Source: CAYMWF01 sp964394085 [NCBI: uncultured Gemmatimonadota bacterium]
Lineage (GTDB): Bacteria > GCA-2686955 > CAYMWF01
Reading direction: 5' to 3'
NCBI GenBank assembly: GCA_964394085.1
Contig: CAYMWF010000026.1
Span: 1-64,000 of the forward strand
Length of the DNA stretch: 64,000 nucleotides
Below are positions 1-8,804 of this stretch, one piece after another. A model generated the notes under the pieces. That model had not been told where the DNA came from, ran no database searches, and saw nothing but the letters and a program-made list of their open reading frames with translations. Every line of letters starts with the position of its first letter. The first letter of the stretch is position 1. The position numbers and the translations under genes are program-made.

Positions 1-316
1 ATTGCGGGGGGGTCGATGTCTCCGCATCGTAGGTGACGGTACCTCCGGAAGCCGGAATCGAATACGGCCCCTGGAAAGTCAGGCGGAATGAAGGCACCGG
101 CCGGGTCGCCGGATCATTCAGGAACAGGGTGGGCGGAGCCAGGCGGAGGTCGATGCAGGGCTTTCCATCCAGCAGCTCTTCCATGCTGCCTGCGAGAACA
201 GGGAGACCGGCCTCCGGATGGATGGTCGTAAAAATCGTCAGAACTCCCTGCCGGAGACGCTCCGCCGCCTCATCATACCGGGCTGCGTCGCCCGTCTCGC
301 CGATGCTGCGGCCCAT
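1..316 (-). CDS. Partial hypothetical protein, runs off the left edge
   Basis: An open minus-strand frame enters from the left edge and ends at an in-frame TAG at 341-343. The first ATG inside it is at 316. The reading has normal protein composition: an amphipathic helical stretch (MGRSIGETGDAARYDEAAE) and then a beta-rich part with several prolines. The helical stretch resembles the helical repeats of bacterial (alpha/alpha)-barrel glycosidases, but I cannot name a family. The frame seems to begin inside a domain and no clear ribosome binding site precedes the ATG, so it may be the 5' end of a decayed gene rather than a whole one. The plus-strand frame over the same bases (33-434) reads as an arginine/serine-rich shadow. 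Confidence 0.45.
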   Translation of the reverse strand, partial: MGRSIGETGDAARYDEAAERLRQGVLTIFTTIHPEAGLPVLAGSMEELLDGKPCIDLRLAPPTLFLNDPATRPVPSFRLTFQGPYSIPASGGTVTYDAETSTPPQ

Positions 317-476
317 TTCCGCCGCCGTCCGGCCCGTCAGCTACGCCGGCGGCGGAATCCCTGAAACCGGGCCGGCAAGTGGTGCATCCCGGCGGTTTGA
401 AGGTTATAATATCGCTGTAAGTGCTTCGATTTGATACTACTTTTTTTGACACAAAAACCACCCCCCGGAGGTCGAC

Positions 477-2120
477 ATGACGGGCAAACCCAGATCCGCT
501 ACCCTGTTTTTCTCCCTGCTGCTCATTTTCCTCGTGCTTGCCTTGTCGGCAGGCGCTTCCGCCGCAACGGATGACCTCAGGGTATCGCTCGATCCGGAAA
601 ACACCATTGTCGGCATCGGGGAAACACTCTCTTACACCGTCACCGTGGTGAACGGCGGGACGGACCCCGTGGACTACGACGGCTGGACCGAGCTCTACCT
701 GCCCAACGGGCAGCCGTACCCCGGCAACCCTTTCCTCGGCCCGGCCCCGGTCTCCCTGGATCCCGGCGACAGCGTGAGCCTCTCCCTCTCCCACGAAGTG
801 CTGGCGAGCGCCCCCCTCGGCACCTACGAATACTGGTGCAAAATCGGAATCCATCCCTGGTTCAAGGCGGCGCAGGACTCCTTCGCCTTCGAGGTGATCC
901 CCGACTTTCCCCGCCGCCTCTGGGATCTCGAGCTCGAGTCGAACTCCTTCGGCGGCGCGGCGGTCGGGGATATCGACGACGATGACAGACCCGAGATCGT
1001 GTTCGGCACCTATTTCGGAGACGAGCATCTCTACGCCCTGAATGCCGAAGACGGCAGCATCCTGTGGAAGTTCTACGACCTGGGAGGCCCCATGGACGCG
1101 TCCGTCGTCATCGCCGACGTGGACCTGGACGACGAACCGGAAGTCATCTCCGCCTCGTCCTGGGGAATCCTGTTCTGCCTGGATGGCGCCGGAAACCTGG
1201 AATGGCGCTTCCCCGCCGCGGGCTACATCAACTGCACCGATTCACCCCCAGCGGTGGAGGACATGGACGGCGACCTGAAACCCGAGATAGTGTTCGGCGC
1301 CTGGGGCGGCGACTTCTACGTGCTGAACGGCGAGGACGGCTCCCTCTGCTGGCACGCCAACTACGGCTCGGAGAACTACATCCAGTCGCAGCCCGCCATA
1401 CTCGACATCGACGGCGCGGGCGGCCCCGACATCGTCTTCGGCACCTGGGGCGATAACATGGTCTACGCGGTGAGCGGCGACGACGGCTCGGTGTTATGGA
1501 CGTACCCCACCGGCGACTACATCTACCACGGACCCTCCTTCGCCGACATAGACGGAGACGGCCTGAACGAACTCGTGGTCGGCGGATACGACGGTTACAT
1601 CACGGCGCTGAACGCCGAGGACGGGAGCCTGCTCTGGAGTTACCGCGAGGGAAGCGCGCCTTACGCCCCTGTGGCCATCGCCGACCTCGATAACGAGCCG
1701 GGCTACGAAATCGTCGGGGCGTCGTCGAAACTGGTGGTGCTTTCAGCCGAAGGGGAGCTTCTCTGGGAATACCCGACGGGCGGCTCGATCTTCAGGGGCG
1801 CCACCGTGGCCGACATCGACGGCGACGGCTGGCTCGACCTCGTTTTCGGTTCGAGCGACTGCAAACTCCGCGCCGTCAGGGGGCTTGACGGCTCCCTCCT
1901 CTGGGACTACCCCGCGGGCTCAGGCTACAGCATCGATCACCACCCGACGATCCACGACTTCGACGGCGACGGCTCCCTCGACGTCTTCTTCGTGGGCGGC
2001 GGCGACTACAACAACCGCTACGGCAGGGCTTACGCCATCCAGGCCGGGCCGGGCACGGGCCCAGGCTGGCCCATGTTCATGCACGACCACCGCCACAGCG
2101 GCTGCTTTGAAGGACCATAG
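477..2120 (+). CDS. Secreted VCBS/FG-GAP and PQQ-like beta-propeller protein
   Basis: 547 residues. An N-terminal signal peptide (about residues 1-30, ending ASAA) precedes an Ig-like domain (about 31-140). The rest is a propeller of repeated units that pair a calcium-loop motif such as DIDGDG or DIDDDD with a PQQ-like strand (NAEDGSLLW type), about eight times. The C-terminus has the WPMF-HD-H-G signature common at the end of such secreted propellers. GGAGG at 467-471 sets the start. FG-GAP/VCBS repeats are usually calcium-binding surface or extracellular modules; no enzymatic residues are evident, so adhesion or glycan binding is only an inference. The Ig-like domain shares the pattern YL-NG-PYP-NP-LGP with the C-terminus of the protein at 39249-41345. 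Confidence 0.85.
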   Translation: MTGKPRSATLFFSLLLIFLVLALSAGASAATDDLRVSLDPENTIVGIGETLSYTVTVVNGGTDPVDYDGWTELYLPNGQPYPGNPFLGPAPVSLDPGDSVSLSLSHEVLASAPLGTYEYWCKIGIHPWFKAAQDSFAFEVIPDFPRRLWDLELESNSFGGAAVGDIDDDDRPEIVFGTYFGDEHLYALNAEDGSILWKFYDLGGPMDASVVIADVDLDDEPEVISASSWGILFCLDGAGNLEWRFPAAGYINCTDSPPAVEDMDGDLKPEIVFGAWGGDFYVLNGEDGSLCWHANYGSENYIQSQPAILDIDGAGGPDIVFGTWGDNMVYAVSGDDGSVLWTYPTGDYIYHGPSFADIDGDGLNELVVGGYDGYITALNAEDGSLLWSYREGSAPYAPVAIADLDNEPGYEIVGASSKLVVLSAEGELLWEYPTGGSIFRGATVADIDGDGWLDLVFGSSDCKLRAVRGLDGSLLWDYPAGSGYSIDHHPTIHDFDGDGSLDVFFVGGGDYNNRYGRAYAIQAGPGTGPGWPMFMHDHRHSGCFEGP

Positions 2121-2535
2121 GACTGATCAGAGAGTTCTTGGCGATGCGCAGAACTGATTATATATCGGGAGGATATAGAAGCATCGCAAATCGGTTTACC
2201 CCATATTTCCACCATGTTTATTGAACATACGGCAGCGGTTTCTGTTCGAGTCGGGAAATTGACCCTATGGATACCGGCACGTTCCAGACGGTGAGGAGTC
2301 TGGTCAAATCAGCCGCATAGATTGAGGACAAAAGCAACGGAGGTCAAGCCGGAGAGAGAATCCTGTACCAGACGCCGCTATACATCATGATAAATGATAC
2401 GTCTCCAATATTGTGAACTTCAATATCCATGTCGCACTCATCGAATTACTTCCAATACCGGGGAAAGAGATGACTCCTTGGATAAATCCCCTGAAAAAAT
2501 ACCTGCAGCGCAGAACACTCCTTTTCTTCGAATAC
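2121..2535. other. Intergenic stretch without a convincing gene
   Basis: No reading frame here looks coding. A short inverted repeat (AGTTCT and AGAACT around 2131-2153) lies just after the propeller gene and could form a weak hairpin, but no T-tract follows it. The sequence becomes more AT-rich toward the promoter at 2536. Confidence 0.5.
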
Positions 2536-2568
2536 TTGACAAAACCAGAGTAAAATTAGTATACTAAT
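2536..2568 (+). promoter_or_regulatory. Sigma-70-type promoter with a palindromic operator over the -10
   Basis: TTGACA at 2536-2541 and TATACT at 2560-2565 are separated by 18 bases. A perfect 14-bp palindrome, ATTAGTATACTAAT (2555-2568), covers the -10 box. A second, imperfect symmetry, GTATACTA-ATC-TGGTATGC, runs 2559-2577. A palindrome over a strong -10 is what a TetR-, MarR- or Rrf2-type repressor site looks like; no regulator gene of that kind is adjacent. Transcription would start near 2572, right at the ATG at 2574, so the first ORF could be translated leaderless. Confidence 0.7.
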
Positions 2569-2573
2569 CTGGT

Positions 2574-2999
2574 ATGCAAAAGAACTGTTTTATAATTGTG
2601 ATGTGTCTTTTCGCCCTCACCTTCGGGATGGGACTGGGGTTGTGCTGTATCTTATGCGACGACTGCACATTTTATGTTCAGGGCGATGAACAGTACCGTG
2701 AGACATTTGAAAACAACTGCTGCAAGGGCTGTTCAAGGTACGAGAAAAAAGCTGAATCAACCCCGGGTGCAAAAGACCAGGACGACGAGAGGTGCAGCTG
2801 CACCTGCGACATCACGCTCCAGCTTCACCAGTTCTCGAGCCATACCACCGGTCATAAATATACTCCCCGGTGTCCGACTCAACGCCTTGAATACAACTGT
2901 ACCCCGACTGTTGAGCCGCTTCTCGCGCGATGTCGAACACACAATGCCGGGTATGGACTCACCGACCTGCACAGCCGACTCTCCGTCTGGCTGATTTGA
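2574..2999 (+). CDS. Small Cys-rich exported protein, first gene of the efflux operon
   Basis: 141 residues with a hydrophobic N-terminus (about residues 5-28) and Cys pairs at LCCILCDDC, NNCCKGC and CSCTC. I do not recognise the family. The ATG lies almost on the predicted transcription start, so there is no room for a Shine-Dalgarno site. The second half (after about residue 80) looks less protein-like than the first. The overlapping frame 2674-2994 looks better there, so a frameshift near 2830 may join the two. Its place before a TolC/HlyD/ABC operon and its Cys content suggest a metal- or thiol-related accessory role, which is inference. Confidence 0.4.
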   Translation: MQKNCFIIVMCLFALTFGMGLGLCCILCDDCTFYVQGDEQYRETFENNCCKGCSRYEKKAESTPGAKDQDDERCSCTCDITLQLHQFSSHTTGHKYTPRCPTQRLEYNCTPTVEPLLARCRTHNAGYGLTDLHSRLSVWLI

Positions 3000-3056
3000 A
3001 CCTCTCCTTACATCACCCGTCAGAGAAATTTGATCCTTCTCGAAAAGGAGCGTGGT

Positions 3057-4463
3057 ATGCGATCTGTCGCATGGCTTATGGGAATTGCCCTGTTCCTGAA
3101 CAGCTGTACACATTACAGCGCAAAACCGATATCACTCGGAAAAATCAAAACCGGAATCGAGCATCGAGAACTTGATGCCGACATTCTGTCACTGGCCTCA
3201 CAGCGGGTGGAAGATGCGGATATCTTTGCGGGGATAGATTACCACCTGGACCCGGGTGACGGCATTTCCCTCGATGAGGCTTTTGTCATGGGAATCGTAT
3301 ACAACGCGGAGCTGAAGGCTTTAAGACAAACGATGGAAGAGCGTTCCGGGATGGTCATCTCCGCCTCGGCGATATCGAATCCGAAATGGGAATTGAAAGC
3401 TCTCTCGGGGGGAGGCGATTTGCGAGGAGAGAGCAGCATCAGACAGGATGTTCTCTCATTCTTGAACCTGCTGAAACGGCCGGCACGCAAGGAAATAGCC
3501 GTGGCGGAAGTCGATTTGGCAAGACTCCTGGTCACCAGTGCGGAACGGAACCTGTATTTCGACCTGTTCTCCCTTTACGAGCAGTACCTTTACCACGAGC
3601 GATTCGCCGGGCAGCTCCGGGAGTGGATTCGCGAATACACCGAACAGGTCCTTCACCCGGCCGAACAGATGATAAAAACAGGTTACATACCTGTGAGCGA
3701 CCTGCTGGAAATTCAAAAATTTCTGGATGAGTTCGAAATGGAATTCACGCGAATCGAGAACAGGAAGCTGGGGATCCGGGAAAAGATCCACGAAAAGATC
3801 GGTTTCCCCCCTTACCTTCTGTTCGAGCTGCAGCATCCGGATGCAGCCGATGCCGAGGTTCCATTTTCCCCGGAGGATTCCAGAGGGCTCGCCGACCTGG
3901 CAGTGCAAAGACATCCGGATTTGCAGATACTGCTGGCGGAATATCATATCGCTGAGAATGAATACAGGCTTGCGATTCTTGAGCAATATCCCGATGTAAA
4001 CCTTGGTCCGGCGGTAAATCTCGGTTCAATGGATGACTTCTACGGCCTGGCTTTGCACATGATCGTGCCGATTTTTTATCAAAACCAGGGTGAAATAAAA
4101 ACCTCCTTCGCGAGACGGGAGCGTGTTCGGCAAAAGGTGGAAGCACGCCTGATCGAGATGCAGCACGAAATTCAGAACGCCTTGCGACAGATGGATTATT
4201 GCAGGGGTCAAGTCAATTATATCAATAATTCGGTTCTCCCGAATGAGATGAAACGCCTGCGGGCCGCTATGGTCGAGCAGCGGTACTATCCGGAAAGGAC
4301 ATTTAAGACAGCGGTGCTATTCAAAAACCGAACAGATTCCTGGCTGCGGATGAAGGATTTCGAGTTGCGAAAAATCGATGAGACTGCAAACCTGCAGAAG
4401 TCGATCGGCGTGCCCCTCATCTCCGCGCTCCATATATTGAGAAACAGGGAAGAGCGATCATGA
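3057..4463 (+). CDS. TolC-family outer membrane efflux lipoprotein
   Basis: 468 residues. I chose the ATG at 3057 over the in-frame ATG at 3030 because AAGGAG at 3045-3050 is correctly spaced and the product then begins with a compact lipoprotein signal (MRSVAWLMGIALFLNSC, probable lipidated Cys17). The rest is long amphipathic helices in two similar halves, the outer membrane efflux protein pattern, with LPNEMKRLRAA and the conserved C-terminal helix region. It should be the trimeric exit duct for the adaptor and ABC transporter encoded next. Its stop overlaps the next start by four bases (ATGA), indicating translational coupling. Confidence 0.85.
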   Translation: MRSVAWLMGIALFLNSCTHYSAKPISLGKIKTGIEHRELDADILSLASQRVEDADIFAGIDYHLDPGDGISLDEAFVMGIVYNAELKALRQTMEERSGMVISASAISNPKWELKALSGGGDLRGESSIRQDVLSFLNLLKRPARKEIAVAEVDLARLLVTSAERNLYFDLFSLYEQYLYHERFAGQLREWIREYTEQVLHPAEQMIKTGYIPVSDLLEIQKFLDEFEMEFTRIENRKLGIREKIHEKIGFPPYLLFELQHPDAADAEVPFSPEDSRGLADLAVQRHPDLQILLAEYHIAENEYRLAILEQYPDVNLGPAVNLGSMDDFYGLALHMIVPIFYQNQGEIKTSFARRERVRQKVEARLIEMQHEIQNALRQMDYCRGQVNYINNSVLPNEMKRLRAAMVEQRYYPERTFKTAVLFKNRTDSWLRMKDFELRKIDETANLQKSIGVPLISALHILRNREERS

Positions 4464-5647
4464 ATAATAAGAATCTTCAGAGTCTCACACTCGACGATTC
4501 ACACTATGCCGGCCCCAGGCGAATTCGTGTCAAAACCATACTGGCGGCTGTAATTGGCGTTCTGCTGATTCTGTGCTCGGCGTATGCGCTGTGGCAGAAG
4601 TACAGGCCCCGGCCGAGGGTCACCGTAGAGCAGGTTCTGACAAAGTCCGGAAAAGTTATCATCGAGGGTGCATCCTTCGAAGCAGCCGGCTGGATCGAGC
4701 CTGATCCCTTCCCGGTAATCGTCTCCTCCCAGGTACCGGGGTGGATAACCAAACTCCATGCGATCGAAGGAGATAAGGTAAGAGAGGGTGATCTGCTGAT
4801 CGAACTCTACGACGAAGATTACCTTCTCGCGCATGATCAATGGGTATCAAAAAGAGTATCCCTGCTGGCGGATCTCGAATATCAGCAGGTGCAGGTCGGA
4901 ATCGAAACCGAGCTGTTCGCAGCCGAGGCGCTCGATTCACTCGCCCTTGCTGGGACGAGGGCGCGGAAACGGGGCACCGAAGCAGAATTGAAGGAGATCG
5001 ATCTGCAGATAGAGCTGGCTCGCCGGAACCTGGAGCGCTGCAGGATATCCGCCCCGATCGATGGGGTGGTGCTGCGCCGTCATGTCATAGAGGGACAGTA
5101 TGTTGGAGATAGGGAGGAGAGTGCCCTGCTCACGCTCTACAATCCCGAAAAGGTGCAGGTTCGGGTTGATGTCAATCTGGTCGACGTGCCGAAGCTGCAC
5201 CTTGGGAAGGCGTGTGAAGTGCGGCTGGAATCGGCACCCGGAGCTGTATATCCGGGAAAAATCGCAACAATCCTGCACGAGGCCGACAACCAGAAGAATA
5301 CCGTGCAGGTCAAGGTGCAGATGATTGAGACATCAGACCTGGTGAAACCCGAGATGCTTGCAAGGGTGAAGTTTCTCTCCGAGCGGAAAGTTCTCGATCA
5401 GGGAACGGATTCTTACCTGCTGTATGTTCCCGGGGATGCTGTTCATGAAGATGGGGGCGCATACCACGTGTTCGCGCTGCGAAACAGGAACGGCCGGCAG
5501 ATTGCGGAGAAGGTCGCGGTAACCATGGGGAAAGCGCGGGATGGAGATTGGATCGAGGTGAGAAACGGACTGGATCCCTCCAGCAAGGTAATCACGGGCT
5601 CTACCCATCAGCTGCATGACGGTGGAATCGTCGATGCCGGAAAATAG
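4460..5647 (+). CDS. HlyD/MacA-type periplasmic adaptor (membrane fusion protein)
   Basis: 395 residues. One N-terminal membrane anchor (about residues 26-46) is followed by a split lipoyl domain (GWIEPDPFPVIVSSQVPGWI, then RCRISAPIDGVVLRR), a short coiled-coil hairpin between them, and beta-barrel and membrane-proximal domains at the C-terminus. This is the RND/MacA adaptor layout: the protein bridges the inner-membrane ABC permeases and the TolC duct. It overlaps the tolC-like gene by four bases and is followed 14 bases later by the ATPase gene. The substrate cannot be read from the adaptor. Confidence 0.88.
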   Translation: MNNKNLQSLTLDDSHYAGPRRIRVKTILAAVIGVLLILCSAYALWQKYRPRPRVTVEQVLTKSGKVIIEGASFEAAGWIEPDPFPVIVSSQVPGWITKLHAIEGDKVREGDLLIELYDEDYLLAHDQWVSKRVSLLADLEYQQVQVGIETELFAAEALDSLALAGTRARKRGTEAELKEIDLQIELARRNLERCRISAPIDGVVLRRHVIEGQYVGDREESALLTLYNPEKVQVRVDVNLVDVPKLHLGKACEVRLESAPGAVYPGKIATILHEADNQKNTVQVKVQMIETSDLVKPEMLARVKFLSERKVLDQGTDSYLLYVPGDAVHEDGGAYHVFALRNRNGRQIAEKVAVTMGKARDGDWIEVRNGLDPSSKVITGSTHQLHDGGIVDAGK

Positions 5648-5661
5648 ACAAGGAAGATTGC

Positions 5662-6363
5662 ATGTCACTTATCGAAATCGACAACGTATCCAAAGTCTTC
5701 AAAAAAGGCAAACTGGAGGTAAAACCCCTTCAATCGGTTTCCATGATAGTGGAAGCGGGCGAATTTGTCGCCTTGATGGGCCCCTCCGGCAGCGGCAAGA
5801 CTACGCTTCTGAACCTGATCGCAGGGCTGGATAAACCCACCGAGGGCAGGATCGTGATCGCCGGACAGGAGATCGGCGCCATGGGGGAGTATAAGCTGGC
5901 CAGGTGGCGCACCAGGACTATCGGTTACATTTTTCAACTCTACAACCTGATCCCCGTACTCACCGCCTACGAGAATGTTGAACTGCCGCTTACACTGCTG
6001 CGCCTTTCCGGTGCTGAAAGGCGTGCACGCACCATGGTGGCATTGGAAGCAGTGGGATTGTCAGACCGTCTCGACCATTATCCCCGGCAACTTTCCGGCG
6101 GGCAGGAACAGCGTGTGGCTATTGCCAGGGCTATCGTGACCGATCCGAAAATCCTGGTCGCCGACGAGCCCACCGGCGATCTGGATCGCGACAGTGCCGA
6201 AGAAATATTAGACCTCATGCACCAGCTGCACGAGGAATTCAAGAAGACCTTTATCATGGTAACACATGACCACAAAGCAGCTGAACAGGCGGAGCGTCTC
6301 GTGCACCTTGAAAAAGGTTTCCTCGATGAAGTGCGTAACAGCGTACCAGGAATAAAGGAGTGA
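5662..6363 (+). CDS. MacB/LolD-type ABC transporter ATPase
   Basis: 233 residues, the usual length of LolD/MacB-type nucleotide-binding subunits. Walker A GPSGSGKT is at residues 40-47, the Q-loop FQLYNLIP at 91-98, the signature LSGGQEQR at 144-151, and Walker B ILVADEP at 164-170, followed by a D-loop and the switch His in VTHDH. The FQxYNLxP Q-loop is typical of mechanotransmission (type VII) exporters that work with FtsX-like permeases and a periplasmic adaptor rather than moving substrate through a membrane pore. The ATPase would energise the two permeases that follow. Confidence 0.93.
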   Translation: MSLIEIDNVSKVFKKGKLEVKPLQSVSMIVEAGEFVALMGPSGSGKTTLLNLIAGLDKPTEGRIVIAGQEIGAMGEYKLARWRTRTIGYIFQLYNLIPVLTAYENVELPLTLLRLSGAERRARTMVALEAVGLSDRLDHYPRQLSGGQEQRVAIARAIVTDPKILVADEPTGDLDRDSAEEILDLMHQLHEEFKKTFIMVTHDHKAAEQAERLVHLEKGFLDEVRNSVPGIKE

Positions 6364-6367
6364 AGGT

Positions 6368-7507
6368 TTGAAATTACTCCACTATATCATGCGTAATATT
6401 TTCAGGAACAGGTTGCGCTCCTCGCTGACGGTTTTTGGAGTAGCCACCTCTCTGTTTCTGTTCTCGTTCATTCTGAACATCAACTCCGGAATTCGTACGA
6501 TGGTGGAAAAATCCGCTGATGAACAGACGCTGGTCGTGTTTCAAAAAAATCGGTACTGACCATCGAAAAGCACGATACCGGACCGGTATCTTTCCGCTAT
6601 GAAAGGAATGCCGCACGTTCGCCAGGTAATGCCCACCCTCATCAAGATGAACAGCTGCGCGACCAACCTGGATCTCGTAAACATTCACGGTGTCGATTCA
6701 GATGTCCTGCTGGACTTTCGCCGGATAGACGTCATCGAGGGGAGTTACGAGGCCTTTGCGGGCGAACCCGGGGCCGCCCTGATCGGCCGTGAGCTGGCGA
6801 TGCGCAGGGGCTACCGGGTGGGTGATTCAGCCGATATAAACGGGATCACCTTCAACATCCGCGCTATCTTCTCGGACGGTGGAACCACCTACGAATCCCT
6901 GGCGATTGTTCATCTTCATTTCCTGCAACAGGCGTTAGAAATAGGAATAGGCAGCTATTCCACCCAGATATACGTAAAAGTCGACGACCCGGGCAACGCT
7001 GAAACCGTGGCCGCCCGGATCGATGACTACTTTTCGACCGATGCGTTTCCGACCGATACCAAACCGGAAGCCGCCTTTCTTTCAAATGCCATGAGGGAGT
7101 TCGAAGAAGTGATCGATTTCAGCCGGCTGCTCGGCTACATCACCGTTGGAATCATCCTGCTGTTGATAGGCAACACGATTTACATGTCCACGCAGGACCG
7201 CATCAAGGAAACAGCAGTGCTGCGCACGCTGGGATTCACGCCTGCCCGCGTGATTTCGCTTATCGTGTATGAAAGCCTGGTTCTCAGCGTGATCGGCGGT
7301 TTTCTGGGAGCCCTGAGTTGTTATCTGGTGATCGCTATGGGCGGGTTCAACATTAGTATCGAAGGGTATCAAATAGCCTTTTCGCCCAGCACCGAAGTGT
7401 TGGTTTCCGCACTGGTTACCGCTGCCGCCGTCGGCCTCTTCGGAGGTTTGCTTCCGGCAATCGATGCGTCGATGCAGAATATTGTTGAAGGATTGAGGAA
7501 AGTGTAG
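6368..7507 (+). CDS. FtsX/MacB-type permease with an in-frame TGA (candidate selenocysteine)
   Basis: One reading frame of 380 codons, interrupted only by TGA at 6557-6559. A TTG start at 6368 follows AAAGGAG (6354-6360). The part before the TGA (residues 1-63) has the first membrane helix. The part after it has the periplasmic MacB-like domain, three C-terminal helices and the ATQDRxKE-type FtsX motif (STQDRIKETAVLRTLGF). The codons just after the TGA (PSKSTIPDRYLSA) also look conserved, so translation should continue through it. From memory, related permeases have Cys at this position in an NRxCP motif and a second Cys further on (NSC here), which makes selenocysteine likely. TGA is a normal stop for neighbouring genes, so code reassignment is unlikely. 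The alternative is a nonsense mutation or assembly error. Confidence 0.7.
6565..6594 (+). promoter_or_regulatory. SECIS-like hairpin after the in-frame TGA
   Basis: The arms GATACC (6574-6579) and GGTATC (6585-6590) pair perfectly around the loop GGACC (6580-6584). A lower stem GAAA/TTTC (6565-6568 with 6591-6594) can extend it, leaving an asymmetric bulge. The loop begins 20 bases after the TGA and its first two bases are G. This matches the general description of bacterial SECIS elements: a short stem inside the coding region, a G in the first two loop positions, and the loop about 16-37 nt after the UGA. Identification as SECIS is inference. Confidence 0.5.
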
Positions 7508-7509
7508 AA

Positions 7510-8673
7510 ATGCTTGGATTCATTCCCCTCAGATACAACATCCGCAACCTCGGTCAGCGTCGTCTGCGGACCGGATTGACCGTTATCGGCATCGCACTGG
7601 CCGTGTTCGTCTGTATTCTGATGTACGCCTTCTCCGAAGGAATGGAAAACAGTCTTCGGCAAAGCAGTTACAGCGAAAATGCCGTCATACTCAACGCCAA
7701 TGCGCAGCATGATCTGACGCGGTCACGAATCGACAAGGCGGTCGCCGATATCGTGGCCGCCAGTATCGGCGGAGTGAAGGAGATACAGGGACAGCGCCTG
7801 GTCTCGCCCGAGGTGCATCTCGGCACCAACGTCAGCCTTGACGGCACCGAGGGAGTCCATCTCGGCATTGTAAGAGGAGTCAAGCCGATCGCGTTCAGGG
7901 TGCACCCCCAGGTCGAGATAATCGACGGCACAGAGTTCGCCCAGGGACGCAAGGTCATTGTCGGCAGGCTGGTCGCCACCAAGCTCGGTATCCCGGACGA
8001 AGATCTGTACATCGGCCGGAAAATCGTTTTCGAGGAGGATGAATGGGAAATCAGCGGAATCTTTCAAGCGCCCGGAACCGTGTTCGAGTCCGAAATCTGG
8101 TGCGATGCGGATGATCTGATTATTTCAACCAAGAGGGAAGAGTATTCAGCCATTTCACTGACCTTGAACGGAATGGAAACCTTCGACGACGTGGATTATT
8201 TCTGCCGGTCCCGCCTGAATATGGAGATCAGGGCGTGGAAGGAAATTTCTTTCTACGGCAAAGTGGCGGAAACATTTAGACCGATCACGCTGCTCGTGCG
8301 AATCATGGTGGTAATGGTCGCACTCGGCGGGATCATAACCGGAAGCAATACGATGTACACCGCGGTGCTGGGGCGTTTTCGAGAGTTCGGCATGCTCAGG
8401 ACACTCGGTTTCGGACGATTCAGCATTTTGATCGGGTTATTCCTCGAGTCGATCCTCTTAGCTGGAATGGGGGGAATTCTGGGTGCAGCCGCTGCCCGGT
8501 TCGCCAACGGAATTTCACTGCGATACCCGATGGGCGCTTTTTCCTTCACCATCGATTTCGAAGTTCTGGTTTACGGATTCTGCCTTGCCTTGATCATCGG
8601 CGTATTCGGTGCCGTCGTGCCTGGTTTGAGAGGTCTGAGGATGAAACTCATTGATAGTATTCGCGCCCTGTAA
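7510..8673 (+). CDS. Second FtsX/MacB-type ABC permease
   Basis: 387 residues with one N-terminal membrane helix (about 20-45), a periplasmic domain of roughly 220 residues, and three C-terminal helices. The FtsX-core motif GRFREFGMLRTLGFGR lies between the second and third helices. It begins two bases after the previous permease stops, so the two are co-translated and probably form a heterodimer on the ATPase. Unlike its partner it has no interrupted codon. Paired FtsX permeases with one ATPase and one adaptor fit a MacB-like mechanotransmission exporter. Confidence 0.88.
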   Translation: MLGFIPLRYNIRNLGQRRLRTGLTVIGIALAVFVCILMYAFSEGMENSLRQSSYSENAVILNANAQHDLTRSRIDKAVADIVAASIGGVKEIQGQRLVSPEVHLGTNVSLDGTEGVHLGIVRGVKPIAFRVHPQVEIIDGTEFAQGRKVIVGRLVATKLGIPDEDLYIGRKIVFEEDEWEISGIFQAPGTVFESEIWCDADDLIISTKREEYSAISLTLNGMETFDDVDYFCRSRLNMEIRAWKEISFYGKVAETFRPITLLVRIMVVMVALGGIITGSNTMYTAVLGRFREFGMLRTLGFGRFSILIGLFLESILLAGMGGILGAAAARFANGISLRYPMGAFSFTIDFEVLVYGFCLALIIGVFGAVVPGLRGLRMKLIDSIRAL

Positions 8674-8804
8674 CATCATTGTCATCGGTCGACCCATTCG
8701 GACACATAGGAATCATCCGGGCGACCCGAAATGTAAGTAGAGCTCCCCGCCCACGGGCCGGGGCATTCTTCGCGATTCTCGAAAATGGAAAGGAAAGAGT
8801 TATA

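Noticed and set aside
273-1028. 251-codon minus-strand frame
   Set aside because: Shadow of the VCBS propeller gene on the plus strand; low-complexity and no start signal.
6557-6559. Genome-wide reassignment of TGA to Trp or Gly
   Set aside because: Neighbouring genes in the same operon end at TGA with correct downstream starts and overlaps.
6599-7507. Reading the second half of the permease as a separate gene starting at 6599
   Set aside because: It begins inside the periplasmic domain without a membrane helix or ribosome binding site, and the codons between the TGA and 6599 are in frame and look conserved.
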